Shown here: positions 8,614 through 17,378 of the stretch, in pieces
Layout: every line of letters starts with the position of its first letter
How positions within the stretch are numbered: the stretch's first letter is position 1
NCBI GenBank assembly: GCA_028284865.1
Contig: JANQQV010000010.1
Location: 1 to 40,946, forward strand
Direction of reading: 5' to 3'
Origin: Rhodothermales bacterium
GTDB lineage: Bacteria > Bacteroidota > Rhodothermia > Rhodothermales > UBA10348
Length of the DNA stretch: 40,946 nucleotides
Translations under genes and position numbers: made by a program
Notes under the pieces: model-generated
The model's database searches: none
Told to the model about the DNA's origin: nothing
Seen by the model: only the letters and a program-made list of their open reading frames with translations

Positions 8614-9414
8614 ATGGAATTCGACGTTCAAAGCTTTCAAGAAGATGTCATAGCGGCCAGCCATTCGGGGCCGGTTGTGGTGGATTTCTGGGCTCCGTGG
8701 TGTGGGCCGTGCCGTGTTCTCGGGCCCATCATCGAAAAGCTGGCCACTGAGCAGCGTGACAAGTGGACCCTCGTGAAGGTCAATTCGGACTCGCATCAGG
8801 AGGAAGCCATGCAATATGGCGTCCGCGGGATTCCGGCCGTGAAGATGTTTTACAAGGGAGAGGTCATCGACGAATTCTCAGGTGCCTTGCCCGAACCTGC
8901 CATTCGACAGTGGCTGGAGAAGGCGCTACCGGGAGAATCCAAGGACCTCATGATGCGCGTGGAGTCGCTCATGGAATCCGGAGAACTCGCGCAGGCACAG
9001 CCGCTCCTTGAGCAGATTCTGGCCCTCGAGCCCACGAACCCCGCAGCCGCGGGTCACCTTGCTTCGCTCATCGCGCTCGACGACCCCGAACGCGCTGCCG
9101 ACCTGGCGGATATCGCCATGACCGGTGAACCTCGGTTTGTTCAAATCGCTGAGGCCGTTCGCTCCCTCACCCAGCTCACGTCCGGCACGCCCGGCGATGG
9201 CCCAGGTGCGGAGTTGTGGGAACGAGCGCTGACCGCACTAAAAGACGGACGGCCATCCGATGCCGTCGTCTCGTTGATCGAAATCCTGAAAACCGATCGC
9301 TACTTCGGGGACGACGCCGCGCGCAAACTCGGTGTGGCCATTTTCACCCTTCTCGGTCCCTTCCACCCGGTATCCCAGCAACATCGGCGAACGTTCGACA
9401 TGTGGCTCTATTGA
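8614..9414 (+). CDS. cnoX: Thioredoxin-TPR protein, CnoX/YbbN-like chaperedoxin
   Basis: 266 residues from ATG 8614; an in-frame TTG at 8572 is less likely. Residues about 5-105 are a thioredoxin fold with an intact redox site (FWAPWCGPCRVLGP) and the cis-Pro loop (YGVRGIPAVKMFYKGE). The remaining about 150 residues are helical repeats of TPR character (ESGELAQAQPLLEQILALEPTNPAAA and WERALTALKDGRPSDAVVSLIEIL) and end in FDMWLY. This two-part layout is that of CnoX, which protects clients from oxidation and hands them to chaperonin. The E. coli protein has lost one active Cys, while this one keeps CxxC, as most non-enterobacterial homologues do, so it may also reduce mixed disulfides. No signal peptide, so cytoplasmic. 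It is transcribed alone and divergently from the lipoprotein gene. Confidence 0.85.
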   Translation: MEFDVQSFQEDVIAASHSGPVVVDFWAPWCGPCRVLGPIIEKLATEQRDKWTLVKVNSDSHQEEAMQYGVRGIPAVKMFYKGEVIDEFSGALPEPAIRQWLEKALPGESKDLMMRVESLMESGELAQAQPLLEQILALEPTNPAAAGHLASLIALDDPERAADLADIAMTGEPRFVQIAEAVRSLTQLTSGTPGDGPGAELWERALTALKDGRPSDAVVSLIEILKTDRYFGDDAARKLGVAIFTLLGPFHPVSQQHRRTFDMWLY

Positions 9415-9461
9415 CCGGCCGCGCCTGTGATCAGGAGTGACGCATCCGTCACACGCCGCTT

Positions 9462-11255
9462 TCAGGCCGCTTCCTGTTCAGCGTACTGCAATTCATACAG
9501 GCGCCGGTACAGACCGTCGGAGGCGATCAATTCCTGATGCGAACCGCGCTCACGCACCTGGCCGCGATGCATCACCAGGATCTGGGTAGCGTGCTGAACA
9601 GTGGAGAGTCGATGCGCGATGGCGATCGATGTCCTGCCGGCCATCAATGTCTCAAGTGCCTTCTGGATGACCTCCTCCGTTTCGGTATCCACACTGGACG
9701 TCGCCTCATCGAGCACGAGAATGCGGGGGTCGTACACCAGAGCGCGCAAAAACGAGATCAGTTGGCGCTGCCCATGGGAGAGTGTCATACCGCGTTCTCG
9801 CACGTCCTGTCCATATCCCTCGGGAAGGCGTTCAATGAAAGGCGCCGCGTTGATAGCGTCTGCTGCCTCTCGAATCGCCTGATCTTCAATATCAGGATTG
9901 CGCAGTGTGACGTTGTCCTTCACCGTCCCGGAGAACAGGAATACGTCCTGCAATACCAGCCCGATGTGTTCGCGTAAGGTGGAAATGGGAAGCGTCGTGA
10001 TGTCGATTCCATCCACCAGAATCGCACCATTCTGGATCTCATAGAACCGAAGCAGGAGGTTGATGATGGTGGTCTTGCCCGCCCCCGTCGCTCCGACGAT
10101 GGCCAGCGACTCGCCGGGATTCACTTCAAAGCTGACATCGCGCAGGATCCACTCTGCATCGAGATCCTCGGGATCCGTCTCCGGGTTGTAGGAGAACCAC
10201 ACATTCCGGAATTCGATGCGCCCCTGGACTTGTTTCCACTCTTCGGTTTTCTCAGCCTCAGGAATAGCCATATCCGTATCCAATAGCCCGAAAATGCGCT
10301 CAGCACCGGCCATCGCACTTTGTAGCGTGTTGAACTGATCGGACAGATTGCGAATGGGCTCGAAGAACCGTCGGGCATACTGGATGAAAGCGATGAGCAC
10401 ACCGACCGTCACGCCGCCGACCATCGCCGAAATACCACCGTACCAGATCACCAGACCAAGGGCCGCTGATGCCACGATGTCGACCATCGGCCAGAAAAGG
10501 GCGAAGTAAAAAATCGTCTTGATGTGCGCTTGCCGGTGATCATCGTTGATCCCGTCGAATCGCTTCATTTCCTCCTCTTCCCTTCCGAACAACTGCACGA
10601 TCCGCATGCCGGTCACGTGCTCCTGGAGGAACGAGTTCAGGCGAGCCACCTGTTTTCGGGTGTCCCGGTATGCGTCGCGAACCTTCCGCTTGAACCAGAA
10701 CGTGGCGTAGATCATGATCGGCATCACCGATATCGTGACCAGCGCCAACTCCCAGTTCAAGCTGAACATGAACCAGGCGATGAAAATCAACTTGAACAGG
10801 TCACCAAGGATCGTCACCACGCCAGCTGAAAGGACCTGCGAAAGCGACTCGACATCGCTCGTGACCCGGGTAATCAGCTGGCCGATCGGGCGCGTGTCAA
10901 AGAACCGCAGCGACTGGCGCTGAACGTGTCGATACACTTTGGTTCGCAGATCGAAGATGGCCTGCTGCCCAATCCACTGGGTCAGATAGGCATTCACGAA
11001 CGAGAGCAATCCTTCAGCGGCCAACACGGCAAACAGGATGCCGATCATGCGCTGAAGCCCTTCCATGTCTCCGCCTACAATCTCCCGGTCAATCGTGACC
11101 TGTACGAGCTTGGGGATCAGCGGTCCCAGGTAGGCTGCCGTCATGACGGTCACGAATGCCAGCGCTACCCAGCCTTTGTAAGGCATGAGGTAACTGACAA
11201 TCCGCTTCAGCAAGCGTGAGTCCAAACCGGCGTTCTGTTGCTTGGAATCGCTCAC
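9462..11255 (-). CDS. ABC exporter half-transporter, catalytic subunit of a BmrCD-like heterodimer
   Basis: 597 residues: six membrane helices in residues about 20-320 (type IV exporter fold) and a nucleotide-binding domain in about 350-590. Walker A is GATGAGKT, Walker B RILVLDEATSSVD keeps the catalytic Glu, and the H-loop is IAHRLSTV. The signature is LSHGQRQ instead of LSGGQ, a substitution typical of the YheH/BmrD group. In such heterodimers this subunit supplies Walker A/B to the working ATP site and its odd signature to the degenerate site. The start overlaps the stop of the partner gene upstream by four bases (ATGA), so subunits are made in equal amounts. Substrate unknown: amphipathic drugs, lipids or peptides are all possible. 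Confidence 0.92.
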   Translation of the reverse strand: MSDSKQQNAGLDSRLLKRIVSYLMPYKGWVALAFVTVMTAAYLGPLIPKLVQVTIDREIVGGDMEGLQRMIGILFAVLAAEGLLSFVNAYLTQWIGQQAIFDLRTKVYRHVQRQSLRFFDTRPIGQLITRVTSDVESLSQVLSAGVVTILGDLFKLIFIAWFMFSLNWELALVTISVMPIMIYATFWFKRKVRDAYRDTRKQVARLNSFLQEHVTGMRIVQLFGREEEEMKRFDGINDDHRQAHIKTIFYFALFWPMVDIVASAALGLVIWYGGISAMVGGVTVGVLIAFIQYARRFFEPIRNLSDQFNTLQSAMAGAERIFGLLDTDMAIPEAEKTEEWKQVQGRIEFRNVWFSYNPETDPEDLDAEWILRDVSFEVNPGESLAIVGATGAGKTTIINLLLRFYEIQNGAILVDGIDITTLPISTLREHIGLVLQDVFLFSGTVKDNVTLRNPDIEDQAIREAADAINAAPFIERLPEGYGQDVRERGMTLSHGQRQLISFLRALVYDPRILVLDEATSSVDTETEEVIQKALETLMAGRTSIAIAHRLSTVQHATQILVMHRGQVRERGSHQELIASDGLYRRLYELQYAEQEAA

Positions 11256-13066
11256 ACAAAGTCCTCCACTTCCTGCTCCAGCTGCTGCTTGTGATGGAGC
11301 GAAGCGTAAAATCCGCCCAGATCAACCAATTCCTCGTGCGACCCGCGTTCGATGATGCGGCCCTCTTCCAGGACAATGATCTGATCGGCGTCCTGAACAG
11401 CAGAGATGCGATGACTGACAATCACAATCGTGCGCTTACCAAAGTGCTCTCGCAGATGCCCCAGGATAGTGCGTTCGGTGTTCACATCGACCGCTGAGAG
11501 CGCATCGTCCAGGATGAGAATGCTGGGTTGGCGGATCAGGGCCCGGGCGATTGAGGCACGTTGCTTCTGCCCGCCAGACAGCGTGATTCCACGTTCCCCA
11601 ACAAATGTCTCGAACCCTTCCTTGAAGTCATCCACGTTGGCGAGAAGGTCCGCTTCGGATGCCGCTTGGCGCACATCTTCTATCTCCGCCTCCATCCGAC
11701 CGAACGAGATGTTGTTGGCCACCGTGTCAGAGAACAGGAATACATCCTGTGGGACGTAGCCGATGGATCCACGAACCGTCTCAAGTGGCCATTCTCGAAT
11801 GTCCTTGCCGTCGATTTCCAGCGATCCATCTTCGACATCGAGCAGACGGGGAATCATCTCCACCATGGTGGTCTTGCCTGACCCCGTCCGACCCACAATG
11901 GCGAGCGTCGAACCGGACGGTACGTCCACGTCGACTGCGTCCAGTGCGCGAACGCCGGAATTCGGATGAGTGAAGCCGACACCCTTGAACGTGATGCGGC
12001 CTTCGATTTCGTGGCTGAGTCCAGCTTCCAGGAGCATATGATCCGTCGCAGACTGAATGCTGGGTACAGCGTCAAAGATTTCGTTCAACCGGGTCATGGA
12101 AGCGGCAGCACGCTGGATCATCGTGATCACGAAGCCCATAGCGGCCACCGGCCACGTCATGAGAGCTACGTATATGATGTACTCGGCGATATTCCCGATC
12201 GTGATCTCTCCCGTCATGACCAGTGAACCGCCCACCCAGACAACGATCAATGTCGATGCCCCCACGAGGGTCACGAAGACCGGCCGCCAGGCCGCTTCCA
12301 CCATCGCCAGACGGAGACTACGGTGGCGGTATTGCGAGCTTTCCTCATCGAATGCTTCCGCTTCGTTCTCCTCTCGCGCGTAAGCCTTCAGCACCCGGAT
12401 ACCGGACAGGGCTTCCTGCACACGCGAGGTCAGACTGGAATACTGCTTTTGCAGCTCGTCAGAGCGCGTGTGCACCATCCGGGCCACGAAAAACACCGAG
12501 ATGGCCAGAAACGGCATCGGGATGAGTGTGAACCAGGTCAGCGTCGGCGAAATCCAGAACATCACGGAAACCGCAGTGATGATGACCACGATCGCCCGCG
12601 TGGTGTACATGATGGCCGGACCGATGTAGCGGCGCACATGCTCGATGTCGGATGTCGACCGGGTGATCAGATCGCCGGTGGCATGCTGCAGGTAGAAATC
12701 GTGTGACAAGTCCTGCAATTGGTCATACAGGCGATTGCGCAGGTCAAATTCTATATGCCGAGATGCGACTACAATGGTCTGGCGCATCAGGAACGAAAAC
12801 AGTCCGCTTCCCAAACTGAGGGCGAGGATGATCGCCCCGAAAATCATCAGCGAGACAAACGCATCAGCATAGACGTAGCTCTCAACCGGCGTGCCTTCGA
12901 ATGCCCGGTAGGTGGTCACGAAGCGCGGGATGCTGTCGATGGCCTGGCGTACCACCATCGGAACGATGATGGAAAAGACGGCAGATGCAACGGCACATAT
13001 CAAGCCCGGAATGAACAGGTGCTTGTAGCGCCAATAGTATGCGTTGAGCCGCCAGAGGGAGTGCAT
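11252..13066 (-). CDS. ABC exporter half-transporter, degenerate-site subunit of a BmrCD-like heterodimer
   Basis: 604 residues from ATG 13066 (MHSLWRLNAYYWRYKHLF), chosen over a TTG at 13144 because the first membrane helix follows directly. It has six helices, then a nucleotide-binding domain with Walker A GRTGSGKT, a canonical signature LSGGQKQR and H-loop VSHRISAV. Walker B reads SILILDDALSAVD, with Asp in place of the catalytic Glu. This is the hallmark of the YheI/BmrC partner, and it complements the downstream subunit, which has the Glu but an altered signature. The pair is therefore expected to hydrolyse ATP at one site only. The stop overlaps the next start (ATGA). It is divergent from the phosphatase gene across 191 bases. 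Confidence 0.92.
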   Translation of the reverse strand: MHSLWRLNAYYWRYKHLFIPGLICAVASAVFSIIVPMVVRQAIDSIPRFVTTYRAFEGTPVESYVYADAFVSLMIFGAIILALSLGSGLFSFLMRQTIVVASRHIEFDLRNRLYDQLQDLSHDFYLQHATGDLITRSTSDIEHVRRYIGPAIMYTTRAIVVIITAVSVMFWISPTLTWFTLIPMPFLAISVFFVARMVHTRSDELQKQYSSLTSRVQEALSGIRVLKAYAREENEAEAFDEESSQYRHRSLRLAMVEAAWRPVFVTLVGASTLIVVWVGGSLVMTGEITIGNIAEYIIYVALMTWPVAAMGFVITMIQRAAASMTRLNEIFDAVPSIQSATDHMLLEAGLSHEIEGRITFKGVGFTHPNSGVRALDAVDVDVPSGSTLAIVGRTGSGKTTMVEMIPRLLDVEDGSLEIDGKDIREWPLETVRGSIGYVPQDVFLFSDTVANNISFGRMEAEIEDVRQAASEADLLANVDDFKEGFETFVGERGITLSGGQKQRASIARALIRQPSILILDDALSAVDVNTERTILGHLREHFGKRTIVIVSHRISAVQDADQIIVLEEGRIIERGSHEELVDLGGFYASLHHKQQLEQEVEDFV

Positions 13067-13257
13067 GCAGCCGGGCTGAGCGTGGAAGCGGGCCGCGCTG
13101 TTGATGCCAGCGGACGCGCGAGGATTTCCTGCGATCCTGCTCAACGCTTCAACGGATGCACTGATCCGTCAGGAACGTCTCGGTTTGTATCCGGATCGGC
13201 TTGTTTTGCGATCCTCATCCCCCGTCATAAATTGCCCGCCAATCATTCCCGGTCCGT

Positions 13258-14556
13258 ATGTCCGAAGCCAACAATCCAAGACTAGAGGCGCTCGAGCGCG
13301 AGAATCAGCAACTCCGCAGAGCTGTGGAAGAGCTTTCCGTCCTGAACGAGCTCTCGATTGCCATCAGTTCGTCCCGCGGTACCGAAGAAGTCATCCAGAC
13401 GATCATCCGCAGGTCGATCAAGGCAGTTGGGGCCGAGCAAGGTGTGATCACCTTGGTAGGCGATGATGTCTCGGATCCCACCAAGACCCTGGTTCGCACC
13501 ATGGCCAGCTCAGGTGATCGAGAGGCGTATTCGCCCGATCAGAACCTGCTCGGCTGGATGTATATCAACAGGAAGCCCCTGGTTGTCAATGATCCAAAGA
13601 CGGACTCTCGCTTCCAGGGTGTGAAGTGGAGCGAGTCGGTCCGTTCGCTGGTCTCGGTCCCCATGCAGGTGCACTCCCGACTGATCGGGATCCTGACCCT
13701 GTACAACAAGAAGCGCGGCGGAGAATTCAGCACGGAAGACCAGCGGCTTCTTTCCATCCTGGCAGGTCAGTCTGCTCAGGTCGTGGAAACAGCTCGTCTC
13801 TACGAAGAGGAAAAGAAGCTGGCAACCGTTCAGCAGGAGTTGAACCTGGCGTACGAAATCCAGACCAACCTCCTACCTGCCAGAGCGCCTGAGATCAACG
13901 GTTACGATTTGGCTGGCGTCTCGATTCCGGCGCAAAGCGTCGGCGGCGACTACTACGATTACATCCAGATCGACGACTATCACTGGGGTCTGGCGTTGGG
14001 CGATGTCTCGGGTAAAGGGATGCCCGCTGCCCTGCTGATGTCAAACGCCCAGGCCACCCTGCGAGGTCAGTCTTCTTTCGGACTTTCCGTTCACGAGACC
14101 GTGGAACGCTCGAACAAGCTGCTTTCCGGCTCCATTCGACGAGGGTCTTTCCTGACATTGATTTACGGTGTCCTGGATGTCGTATCCGGCTCATTCAAGT
14201 TCACGAATGCGGGACACAACAAGCCGTACGTGCGACGCGCCGATGGCAGCCTGGAGATGCTCATGCTTGGTGGACTGGTCGTGGGGTTCGTGCCTACCCA
14301 GACGTACAAAGAAGAGACGATCCAGCTGAATCCCGGCGACACCCTGTTCATCTTTTCTGATGGCATCCCTGAAGCCATGAATGAACAGCACGATCAATAC
14401 GGTGAAGAACGGCTCGAGGAGTTGCTCAAGGACTTCGGGAATGGCTCCGCACGTGAGTTGATCGAACTCATCCATCAAGATGTGAAAAAGCATACCGGTA
14501 CCGCACCCCAGAACGACGACATCACCATGCTCGTCGTGCAGCGTAAAGCGGATTAG
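13258..14556 (+). CDS. GAF-domain PP2C-type serine phosphatase (RsbU/SpoIIE family)
   Basis: 432 residues, cytoplasmic. Residues 1-30 are a coiled coil (LEALERENQQLRRAVEEL), about 35-185 a GAF sensor domain (VLNELSIAISSSRGTEEVI to LLSILAGQSAQVVETARLY), followed by a short signalling helix and a PP2C/SpoIIE phosphatase domain about 205-430. Metal-binding motifs are present: GGDYYDY, ALGDVSGKGMPAALLMS, FTNAGHNKPYVR, LFIFSDGIPEAMN and QNDDITMLVV. The family dephosphorylates STAS-domain anti-anti-sigma factors, and just such a protein is encoded 139 bases downstream on the same strand. The GAF domain presumably senses a small ligand or redox state. No serine kinase (RsbW type) is in the window. 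Confidence 0.93.
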   Translation: MSEANNPRLEALERENQQLRRAVEELSVLNELSIAISSSRGTEEVIQTIIRRSIKAVGAEQGVITLVGDDVSDPTKTLVRTMASSGDREAYSPDQNLLGWMYINRKPLVVNDPKTDSRFQGVKWSESVRSLVSVPMQVHSRLIGILTLYNKKRGGEFSTEDQRLLSILAGQSAQVVETARLYEEEKKLATVQQELNLAYEIQTNLLPARAPEINGYDLAGVSIPAQSVGGDYYDYIQIDDYHWGLALGDVSGKGMPAALLMSNAQATLRGQSSFGLSVHETVERSNKLLSGSIRRGSFLTLIYGVLDVVSGSFKFTNAGHNKPYVRRADGSLEMLMLGGLVVGFVPTQTYKEETIQLNPGDTLFIFSDGIPEAMNEQHDQYGEERLEELLKDFGNGSARELIELIHQDVKKHTGTAPQNDDITMLVVQRKAD

Positions 14557-14695
14557 GACTTCCCCAGGTGGGATGCGCCGGTGGTCACTCGCACAGCATT
14601 TCTGACCCCTAATTCTCGCTCCCTCTTGATTATTGTTGGCGAGAGGGGTAGCCTCCGTCTTCTGAAGCGGATCGCTCTCAATCAACTCAGTCATC

Positions 14696-15037
14696 ATGCC
14701 GTTTTCTACTAGCGAACAGTACCAGGCCGTTGTCATCAAGATCACCGGCAAATTCCTGGGCAGCATCGAAGGACCTGCTTTCAAGGACACCATCGAAGAG
14801 CTCAAGGATAGCGGCAAGAAAAAGGTTGTTATCGATCTTTCGAAAGCGGATTTCATGGACTCCTCAGGCATCGGCGCACTAATCGGTGCTTTCACGACCA
14901 TGAAAAAAGCTGACGGCGACGTCAAGCTGGCAGGCATGAAGGAGCGGATCAAGAATCTCTTCCTGCTGACGCGCCTGCTCGGCCCTGTTTTCGAAGACTA
15001 CGACACGGTCGAAGAAGCAGCCGCTTCCATGCGCTGA
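14696..15037 (+). CDS. STAS-domain anti-anti-sigma factor (RsbV/SpoIIAA-like)
   Basis: 113 residues, a single STAS domain of typical size. The conserved phospho-acceptor loop is KADFMDSSGIGALIGAF (Ser56/Ser57), flanked by the beta-strand KKVVIDLS and the later VKLAGMKERIKNLF. In partner switching the unphosphorylated form binds an anti-sigma kinase and frees a sigma factor, and a PP2C phosphatase such as the preceding gene product reactivates it. The extra C-terminal stretch LTRLLGPVFEDYDTVEEAAASM is standard for the family. The cognate kinase and sigma factor are not adjacent. A strong terminator follows 37 bases after the stop, so it ends its transcription unit. Confidence 0.92.
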   Translation: MPFSTSEQYQAVVIKITGKFLGSIEGPAFKDTIEELKDSGKKKVVIDLSKADFMDSSGIGALIGAFTTMKKADGDVKLAGMKERIKNLFLLTRLLGPVFEDYDTVEEAAASMR

Positions 15038-15073
15038 TAGCAGCGCCCCCTTTTACAGGGTAGCCACACATCG

Positions 15074-15110
15074 AAAAGGCGCGCGTCCCCCCGGGACGCG
15101 CGCCTTTTTT
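15074..15110 (+). terminator. Rho-independent terminator after the STAS gene
   Basis: A 16-bp perfect stem (AAAAGGCGCGCGTCCC and its complement) with a 3-base loop CCC is followed directly by a run of six T. It is among the clearest intrinsic terminators in the window and separates the partner-switch genes from the ABM-fold gene. Confidence 0.92.
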
Positions 15111-15171
15111 GTTGCAGTTCATCAATGTCTACAGGGTCGATACGCCCCTTTCCCGGTGACAGACAATCTGA

Positions 15172-15200
15172 TTGAGATTGCGGCATTGAACGATTATCCT
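15172..15200 (+). promoter_or_regulatory. Possible promoter of the double ABM-fold gene
   Basis: TTGAGA at 15172-15177, a 17-base spacer and TATCCT at 15195-15200 give a housekeeping-like arrangement located after a terminator and 59 bases before a start codon with a good ribosome site. The -10 match is only 4 of 6, and Bacteroidota-type sigma factors prefer other boxes, so this is tentative. Confidence 0.3.
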
Positions 15201-15258
15201 GTTCTGGTCAATCCTCTCGCACTGCTCTCCTTCGCAAACCCCACCCCAGGAGGACGCC

Positions 15259-16029
15259 ATGTTCATGCGATTCGTCCAACTCGGCATCAAACCTGAAGCT
15301 GCAGAGGCTTTCGAGCGATTCTATGAGAACAGGGTAGGTCCCGCCCTCCTCTCGGAATCCGGCTGCGTTTTTGCCAGCCTGATCAAATCGATGGAGTCCG
15401 ACAGCGAGTTCATCTCGTTCACGCTTTGGGCATCGCCGGAAGATGCCATGGAGTATGAGAATTCAGGACGGTATGCCAGCCTTGTTTCAGAGAACCAGCC
15501 TTTCCAGGAAGAGTCTGCAGAGTGGAAGATCCAGTTGACTCCGGACAACACGCTGGAATACCTCCCGGTGCAAGAAGAACCCGAAGTGAAAGCCATGCCG
15601 GTAGTGGCAGGATCGTCCGAATCAGACATGCCTGACAAGATCCAGGATCACACCTATGTCCGGATTTTGAATGCGAAGGTGAATCCTGACCAGTTCGAAG
15701 AGCTCAGCCGTCTTTACAATGATGAGCTCGTTCCTGAAATCCTGTCCGTACCCGGTTGCCGCGCAGCCTATCTGATTGGCATGAAAGAACGCAGTGAAGG
15801 TTTGTCAGTGACCATCTGGGATTCCCAGGAAGCTGCAAAGGAGTATGAGAATACAGGCAAGTTTGCCGAACTCCTGAGTCGTGCTGCGCCCTACCTTTCG
15901 GCGATGTACCAGTGGAAAATGACCCTCGACCCCTCCAAGCGAAAGCACACGCACTTGAGTGACGACGTTTCGGTCAAGGGATACGAAGTAGTCACAGGGA
16001 AATCGGTGGGACAGACTCGCGCAGACTGA
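15259..16029 (+). CDS. Protein with two tandem ABM-like (dimeric alpha-beta barrel) domains
   Basis: 256 residues, no signal peptide. Two homologous halves can be seen, residues 1-95 and about 130-225. The first has FMRFVQLGIKPEAAEAFERFY and FTLWASPEDAMEYENSGRYASLV; the second has YVRILNAKVNPDQFEELSRLY and VTIWDSQEAAKEYENTGKFAELL. This is the antibiotic-biosynthesis-monooxygenase/stress-responsive alpha-beta-barrel fold, which normally dimerises; here the pair is covalently joined by a linker of about 35 residues. Members include haem-degrading monooxygenases and quinol oxygenases, but no diagnostic catalytic residue can be assigned here, so activity is open. An AGGAGG ribosome site sits six bases before the ATG, unusually good for this window and suggesting strong translation. 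Confidence 0.8.
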   Translation: MFMRFVQLGIKPEAAEAFERFYENRVGPALLSESGCVFASLIKSMESDSEFISFTLWASPEDAMEYENSGRYASLVSENQPFQEESAEWKIQLTPDNTLEYLPVQEEPEVKAMPVVAGSSESDMPDKIQDHTYVRILNAKVNPDQFEELSRLYNDELVPEILSVPGCRAAYLIGMKERSEGLSVTIWDSQEAAKEYENTGKFAELLSRAAPYLSAMYQWKMTLDPSKRKHTHLSDDVSVKGYEVVTGKSVGQTRAD

Positions 16030-16174
16030 ATCATTGCTGATGCGCGCTGGATTTGGACTTGTTGTACCAGATCCGGCCCGCGGCAATCATTCAGTCCCGC
16101 CTTGATGCCTGCCCCTTAAATCGAGCTGGCGCACAGTCGATAATGACGGGGACAAGAGATTTCCCCCTTCGCAC

Positions 16175-16456
16175 ATGCAATCCCGCACGCTGGACAGTCT
16201 GTCCCTCAAGATCCACTCGTTCCTTCAGCACGTTGGCGTCCGAACGGACCCGTCGACCTCTGATGCTGCGGCGCTGGTAACCTATTTCGAACAGGAATAC
16301 GGGTTGTCCGTGATGAGCTTCCTGGAATCGGAATGGCTCAACGAGCAGCTCGAACGCGACCAATCTTCCGAAGACTTCGAATACGCTCGGGACATCCTTG
16401 AGCCCGAACGTCGAAAGGCATTCGACGCCGACATGGCCGTCTTGCTCGCCCGCTGA
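16175..16456 (+). CDS. Small acidic protein of unknown function
   Basis: 93 residues with no recognised domain. The sequence is soluble, mostly helical in character and acidic in its second half (ESEWLNEQLERDQSSEDFEYARDILE in two helices). There is no signal peptide and there are no Cys residues. It is transcribed after the ABM-fold gene with a 145-base gap and converges on the outer-membrane-barrel gene with 12 bases between the stops. It could be a small adaptor or a lineage-specific protein. It is kept as a gene because it fills the space between two confident genes and its composition matches its neighbours. Confidence 0.6.
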   Translation: MQSRTLDSLSLKIHSFLQHVGVRTDPSTSDAAALVTYFEQEYGLSVMSFLESEWLNEQLERDQSSEDFEYARDILEPERRKAFDADMAVLLAR

Positions 16457-16468
16457 CCGGGCCGGTCG

Positions 16469-17182
16469 CTAGAACGTGATACCGACTCCGACTTTGATCA
16501 GCAGCATGTCCGTCCGGGACTGGTCTACATCGAATGTGACCTGCCCGTTCTGACGTCGAATCGAGCCTTCCTGCAAGTAAGAGGCCTCTGATCCCATCAG
16601 GTACTGTGCACCCAGGTCAAGGAATACTCCCCCAGGACCATCATCGCCCGTGGGCGTGAACAGATTGATCTGCACACCTCCACCAAAGCCGTACGACATG
16701 GCCGTGTCATCGAAGTTGGTGGACCGGGTGATCTCATTCTCCGAGAATGCCTCGCTTTCAATGCGCGTTTGCGTAAAGAAGTACTTGAAGCCGAAGAGAG
16801 CGTCCGCGTACGGCTTGATTCCTGGAAGGTCAGGCTTCAGGCGCAGAAAAATGTGTCCCGATGCCAGGCTGTTGTCGGTTACGACATCCACCGTCACATC
16901 AGGAATCGTGAGGGAGAAAGGCTCGTTCCGACGTTCGTGGCCGTAGATCATGAATCCGCCGTCCAGACCAATCATCAGAGGCGATCCAGGAAATCCGGCA
17001 GCGAAGTTCAGATTGGCTCCGTAGCCATTCGCATCCAATTGATCGGCAAATTCAGCTCGAGGGAGACCGGTGGTAAACGTCAGGGATCCTTCGGCATTGA
17101 TCTGCGCGTTCGCAGTCGGAAGCGCGATCAGAGTTGCGAAAAGAAGAGCAAAAAGGCTGGTCAGTGTGCGCTTGTGCATCAT
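16469..17182 (-). CDS. Outer-membrane beta-barrel protein
   Basis: 237 residues from ATG 17182. This start puts the signal peptide (MMHKRTLTSLFALLFATLIA, cleavage after TANA-Q) at the N-terminus; the open frame extends to 17317 without signal character. The mature protein shows alternating beta-strands: NLNFAAGFPGSPLMIGLDGGFM, IFLRLKPDLPGIKPYADALFGF and MSYGFGGGVQINLF. It ends with Phe after LLIKVGVGITF, the signature of barrels inserted by the BAM complex. The size suits an 8-10-stranded porin-like or OmpA/OmpW-like barrel. Cargo unknown. It is divergent from the multicopper oxidase gene across 196 bases, so both may respond to the same signal. Confidence 0.82.
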   Translation of the reverse strand: MMHKRTLTSLFALLFATLIALPTANAQINAEGSLTFTTGLPRAEFADQLDANGYGANLNFAAGFPGSPLMIGLDGGFMIYGHERRNEPFSLTIPDVTVDVVTDNSLASGHIFLRLKPDLPGIKPYADALFGFKYFFTQTRIESEAFSENEITRSTNFDDTAMSYGFGGGVQINLFTPTGDDGPGGVFLDLGAQYLMGSEASYLQEGSIRRQNGQVTFDVDQSRTDMLLIKVGVGITF

Positions 17183-17378
17183 TTTGGTCAGCGGTTGGCT
17201 GGTCCGGAAGGTGGCAATGTGAATGATGGCGGGTTGTACGCGTGCATTCTGGTTCGGATGCACACCAACCTTGCCGCCAACGAACACAGAATTGTAACAG
17301 AAATTGTAGTGCCGCATGGCGAACTTTCATCCGACGGACCCGCATCTCTCGACTCTCCTCCCATTCCGGCACTTCCGC

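Noticed and set aside
9437..9452. GTGACG-CATC-CGTCAC hairpin between the convergent thioredoxin-like and ABC exporter genes
   Set aside because: The stem is only 6 bp with no T tract on either side, too weak to call a terminator.
13067..13144. N-terminal extension of the ABC exporter to a TTG at 13144
   Set aside because: The added 26 residues have no conserved character, and ATG 13066 begins right before the first conserved membrane helix.
14605..14649. Imperfect hairpin (ACCCC+TCTCGC with GCGAGA+GGGGT, 19-base loop) before the STAS gene
   Set aside because: It has a 4-base bulge, a long loop and no T run, so neither terminator nor riboswitch could be supported; probably chance or a weak attenuator.
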